Below, piece by piece: positions 5,305 through 6,586 of a stretch of 6,586 nt of DNA. The DNA is taken from positions 2,555-9,140 of the forward strand of contig NZER01000051.1 of assembly GCA_002690445.1 (NCBI GenBank), read 5' to 3'. Each line of letters begins with the position of its first letter. The first letter of the stretch is position 1. The notes below the pieces were generated by a model. It was not told where the DNA came from and did no database searches. It saw nothing but the letters and a program-made list of their open reading frames with translations. This stretch comes from Candidatus Pacearchaeota archaeon. Lineage in GTDB: Archaea > Nanoarchaeota > Nanoarchaeia > Pacearchaeales > GW2011-AR1. The translations under genes and the position numbers were made by a program.

Positions 5305-5717
5305 AACTCCTATTTGAAAATTGGCGAGAATATTTAAATGAAGATCGCGGCACTCGCATTGAAACTTTGGAGGAGTTTGATTTGAGCCCACCTGCTGCCA
5401 AAAAGTTAGCAGATAATAGATTTATAAGATTATCTACTTATATTGCCAATAATTATAGTCGATTTGGTGAAGAACAAATTAAAGATTTCGAAAAAAGAAT
5501 ATTTGATATCTTTTTTCAAGGAAAGCGTCTTAAAGATAAATATCCAATAACTGGTTTTGAATTTGAGCCTGATCTCTCTCCCGAGCTGCGTGATAGGCCC
5601 GGGTACGCCGGGGCGCGCAATGGGTATATGCTGCTTGTTGATGGCTCTCCGTTTTATGGCCACAACTACCCCGACGAAGATGGAGAATATCTTGACTTTG
5701 ACAAGGACTTAACATAA
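5301..5717 (+). CDS. Tagged 138-residue protein of unknown function
   Basis: It opens with the tag MKLLFENWREYLNE, ending in L-N-E before Asp15. The remaining 124 residues have a helical, charged first half (residues 31-80) and a beta-rich, Gly/Tyr/Asp-rich second half (GFEFEPDLSPELRDRPGYAG, later LLVDGSPFYGHNYPDEDGEY). The DGSPFYGH segment and conserved-looking acidic residues suggest a compact fold, but I do not recognise it. Bases 5580-5620, encoding residues 94-107, are markedly GC-rich against an AT-rich gene. ATG 5301 overlaps the upstream stop by 4 bases with only a weak AAGAGA upstream, so translation probably depends on coupling. The next gene starts one base after the stop. Confidence 0.78.
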   Translation: MKLLFENWREYLNEDRGTRIETLEEFDLSPPAAKKLADNRFIRLSTYIANNYSRFGEEQIKDFEKRIFDIFFQGKRLKDKYPITGFEFEPDLSPELRDRPGYAGARNGYMLLVDGSPFYGHNYPDEDGEYLDFDKDLT

Positions 5718-5718
5718 T

Positions 5719-6201
5719 ATGAAACTCCTACTTGAAAATTGGCGAGAGTATTTAAAAGAAGAACTAGAGGCTCCTTGCGATGATATTTTATGGCATGGAT
5801 CTCCAGTACGTTTTGATGGTCCAGTGCAAGCTCGGAAAGCTCACGACGTTGGCGGAAATCCGGAACAAAATCTTGAAGCAATATATGCAACTCCTGATAA
5901 AAATCTGGCAATTACGCTTGGCTTGACAGAAAAAGGCTCGGATATATTTTCAGACCATGAGAAAGGTCAGCTAGTTCTAGTTAGAGGCGAGGTGCGAGAT
6001 GGTAAACAGATTTATTTGTATAAATTGCCAAAAGATACCTTTAGAAATACTGGGGTACCCTCAGATAATCCCGAATGGGTGTCAGAAGTTGATGTGCAGC
6101 CGTGTGACATTGAGGAAATAAACGTGGATGATTATTTGCACTTAGTTAGAAAAGCGACTCCAGAAGATATAGAATTTTGGGATAAACACAATGTTGGATA
6201 A
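5719..6201 (+). CDS. Tagged ADP-ribosyltransferase-like protein
   Basis: The product has 160 residues. The tag MKLLLENWREYLKE is followed by ILWHGSPVRFDGPV (His26), VGGNPEQNLEAIYATPDKNLAI (Tyr56) and, later, PEWVSEVDVQP (Glu119). A WHGS motif, a strand ending in IYAT and a late acidic residue are the pattern of the H-Y-E branch of ADP-ribosyltransferase folds, which transfer ADP-ribose from NAD+ or act on phosphorylated RNA. The residue assignment is by eye and unproven. The target is unknown. The body recalls small LxHGSP... phage proteins that carry no agreed name. By analogy with T4 Alt, an ADP-ribosyltransferase carried in the virion that modifies host RNA polymerase, a tagged enzyme here could be an injected effector. 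AAGGA (5703-5707) precedes the start. The stop TAA shares one base with the next ATG. Confidence 0.8.
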   Translation: MKLLLENWREYLKEELEAPCDDILWHGSPVRFDGPVQARKAHDVGGNPEQNLEAIYATPDKNLAITLGLTEKGSDIFSDHEKGQLVLVRGEVRDGKQIYLYKLPKDTFRNTGVPSDNPEWVSEVDVQPCDIEEINVDDYLHLVRKATPEDIEFWDKHNVG

Positions 6202-6563
6202 TGAACAATATGAAACTATTATTTGAAAATTGGCGCAAGTATTTAAATGAAGAAAAAGTTTCTAATACAAGTGTTGTTTTGCACATTCGGCCATCACAAA
6301 TACATGGATTAGGCGTTTTTTCAGGAGAAGTCATCCCAAAAGGCACAGATTTAGGTATAGCTCAGATTAAAAAAGATTCAGACTATGAAATAACACAACT
6401 TGGCAAATATCACAACCATTCTAACGAGCCAAGTTGCATAAATGTATTAAATGGCAATAATCGCCATCTCGTAGCAGCTAGAAATCTCGAACCAAATGAA
6501 GAAATAACCATAGATTATACTTTACAACCCGATTTACAGCAACCAATGGATGGGTGGGTATGA
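6201..6563 (+). CDS. Tagged SET-domain protein lysine methyltransferase
   Basis: The product has 120 residues. After the tag (MKLLFENWRKYLNE, from Met4) comes a minimal SET domain. SQIHGLGVF (residues 32-40) holds the S-adenosylmethionine-binding G-x-G, NHSNEPSC (72-79) is the NHS motif, and AARNLEPNEEITIDYTL (92-108) carries the E-I-T-x-DY motif with Tyr106 as the expected catalytic tyrosine. All core motifs are intact, so activity is plausible. SET proteins methylate lysine in proteins, and the target here is unknown. There is no post-SET cysteine cluster. Two starts are possible: ATG 6201, coupled to the previous stop (TAATG), or ATG 6210, which puts the tag exactly at the N-terminus as in the sister genes. 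The stop TGA overlaps the following ATG by 4 bases. Confidence 0.88.
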   Translation: MNNMKLLFENWRKYLNEEKVSNTSVVLHIRPSQIHGLGVFSGEVIPKGTDLGIAQIKKDSDYEITQLGKYHNHSNEPSCINVLNGNNRHLVAARNLEPNEEITIDYTLQPDLQQPMDGWV

Positions 6564-6586
6564 AGTTCCTATTTGAAAATTGGCGA
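6560..6586 (+). CDS. Start of a further tagged gene (cut by window end)
   Basis: Only nine codons are visible, MKFLFENWR, but they match the tag of the other genes residue for residue and carry the 13-base core at 6573-6585. The ATG overlaps the SET gene's stop (ATGA), the same spacing used throughout this train. This shows that the cassette of tagged genes continues past the window. The payload cannot be seen. Confidence 0.85.

Larger units (their letters stand above)
4884..6585 (+). repeat. Dispersed 5'-gene repeat, five copies of TTGAAAATTGGCG
   Basis: An identical 13-base core, TTGAAAATTGGCG, occurs at 4884-4896, 5314-5326, 5732-5744, 6223-6235 and 6573-6585. Each time it starts 13 bases after an ATG and encodes (F/L)ENWR. 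Flanking bases are also alike: the first 27 bases of the genes at 5301 and 5719 differ at one position. The related but diverged tags at 2757 and 3719 do not share the exact core. Copies lie 350-490 bases apart, close enough to serve as homology blocks for cassette exchange. Confidence 0.9.

Noticed and set aside
4884..6585. Regularly spaced short repeats as a CRISPR-like array
   Set aside because: Spacing is 350-490 bases, each copy lies at the same position within a gene start, and the intervals are complete coding genes rather than spacers.
1..6586. tRNA genes, integrase/att sites, insertion sequences and intrinsic terminators
   Set aside because: No cloverleaf-like segment, transposase, terminal inverted repeats or GC-rich hairpin plus T-run was seen. 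Practically all bases are in plus-strand genes, with no gene-free stretch above about 70 bases.

Overview
The window looks like part of the genome of a tailed double-stranded DNA phage (Caudoviricetes), probably a large environmental or marine myovirus-type phage. It is AT-rich, every gene I can support is on the + strand, neighbouring genes overlap by 1-4 bases or sit a few bases apart, and most products are small. Several match families common in marine phage genomes: a CxxC zinc ribbon, a GSLANY...SDIDLHV nucleotidyltransferase, a HAD nucleotidase, a DUF6356-like membrane protein and a minimal SET domain. No structural hallmark gene (terminase, portal, major capsid) is present, so the phage assignment rests on architecture and family resemblance. 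The host cannot be named. A sigma70-type promoter at 1681-1709 fits a bacterial host with an ordinary housekeeping RNA polymerase.

Layout. Bases 1-64 are the coiled-coil tail of an upstream gene. Bases 69-1684 hold two adjacent genes that share a short helical motif (LQQI(I/V)-x-x-E...LL-x-E). The first is a 404-residue protein with a long Ala/Pro-rich, repeat-encoded linker and a very basic C-terminus. The second is a 132-residue helical protein. A promoter overlaps the stop codon of the second gene and drives an 81-residue zinc-ribbon protein (1743-1988). A 13-bp hairpin (2006-2037) follows, across the GTG start of a small 74-residue protein. A secreted 158-residue protein comes next (2284-2760).

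From 2757 to the window end there is one uninterrupted train of genes. Seven of its eleven members begin with nearly the same N-terminal peptide, of the form MK(L/F)L(F/L)ENWR(E/K)YL(N/K)E. The tag precedes unrelated bodies: a nucleotidyltransferase, a HAD phosphatase, two unrecognised small proteins, an ADP-ribosyltransferase-like protein, a SET-domain methyltransferase, and a gene cut off by the window edge. Untagged small genes lie between them: two MCxIC paralogues (one, at 3546-3719, is only 57 codons long), a membrane-anchored coiled-coil protein and a DUF6356-like membrane protein.

Interpretation (inference). A short amphipathic N-terminal peptide ending in L-x-E, placed in front of diverse enzymes, resembles the capsid-targeting sequence of phage T4 internal proteins, which is removed by the gp21 prohead protease after (L/I)-x-E. 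The cassette may therefore encode a set of enzymes packaged in the head and delivered with the DNA to modify host proteins or nucleotides early in infection. The ADP-ribosyltransferase-like member would be a counterpart of T4 Alt. The conserved 5' ends at the DNA level could also let new payloads be swapped in by recombination. This is a hypothesis. The sequence shows the shared tag and the enzyme motifs, but not packaging or cleavage.
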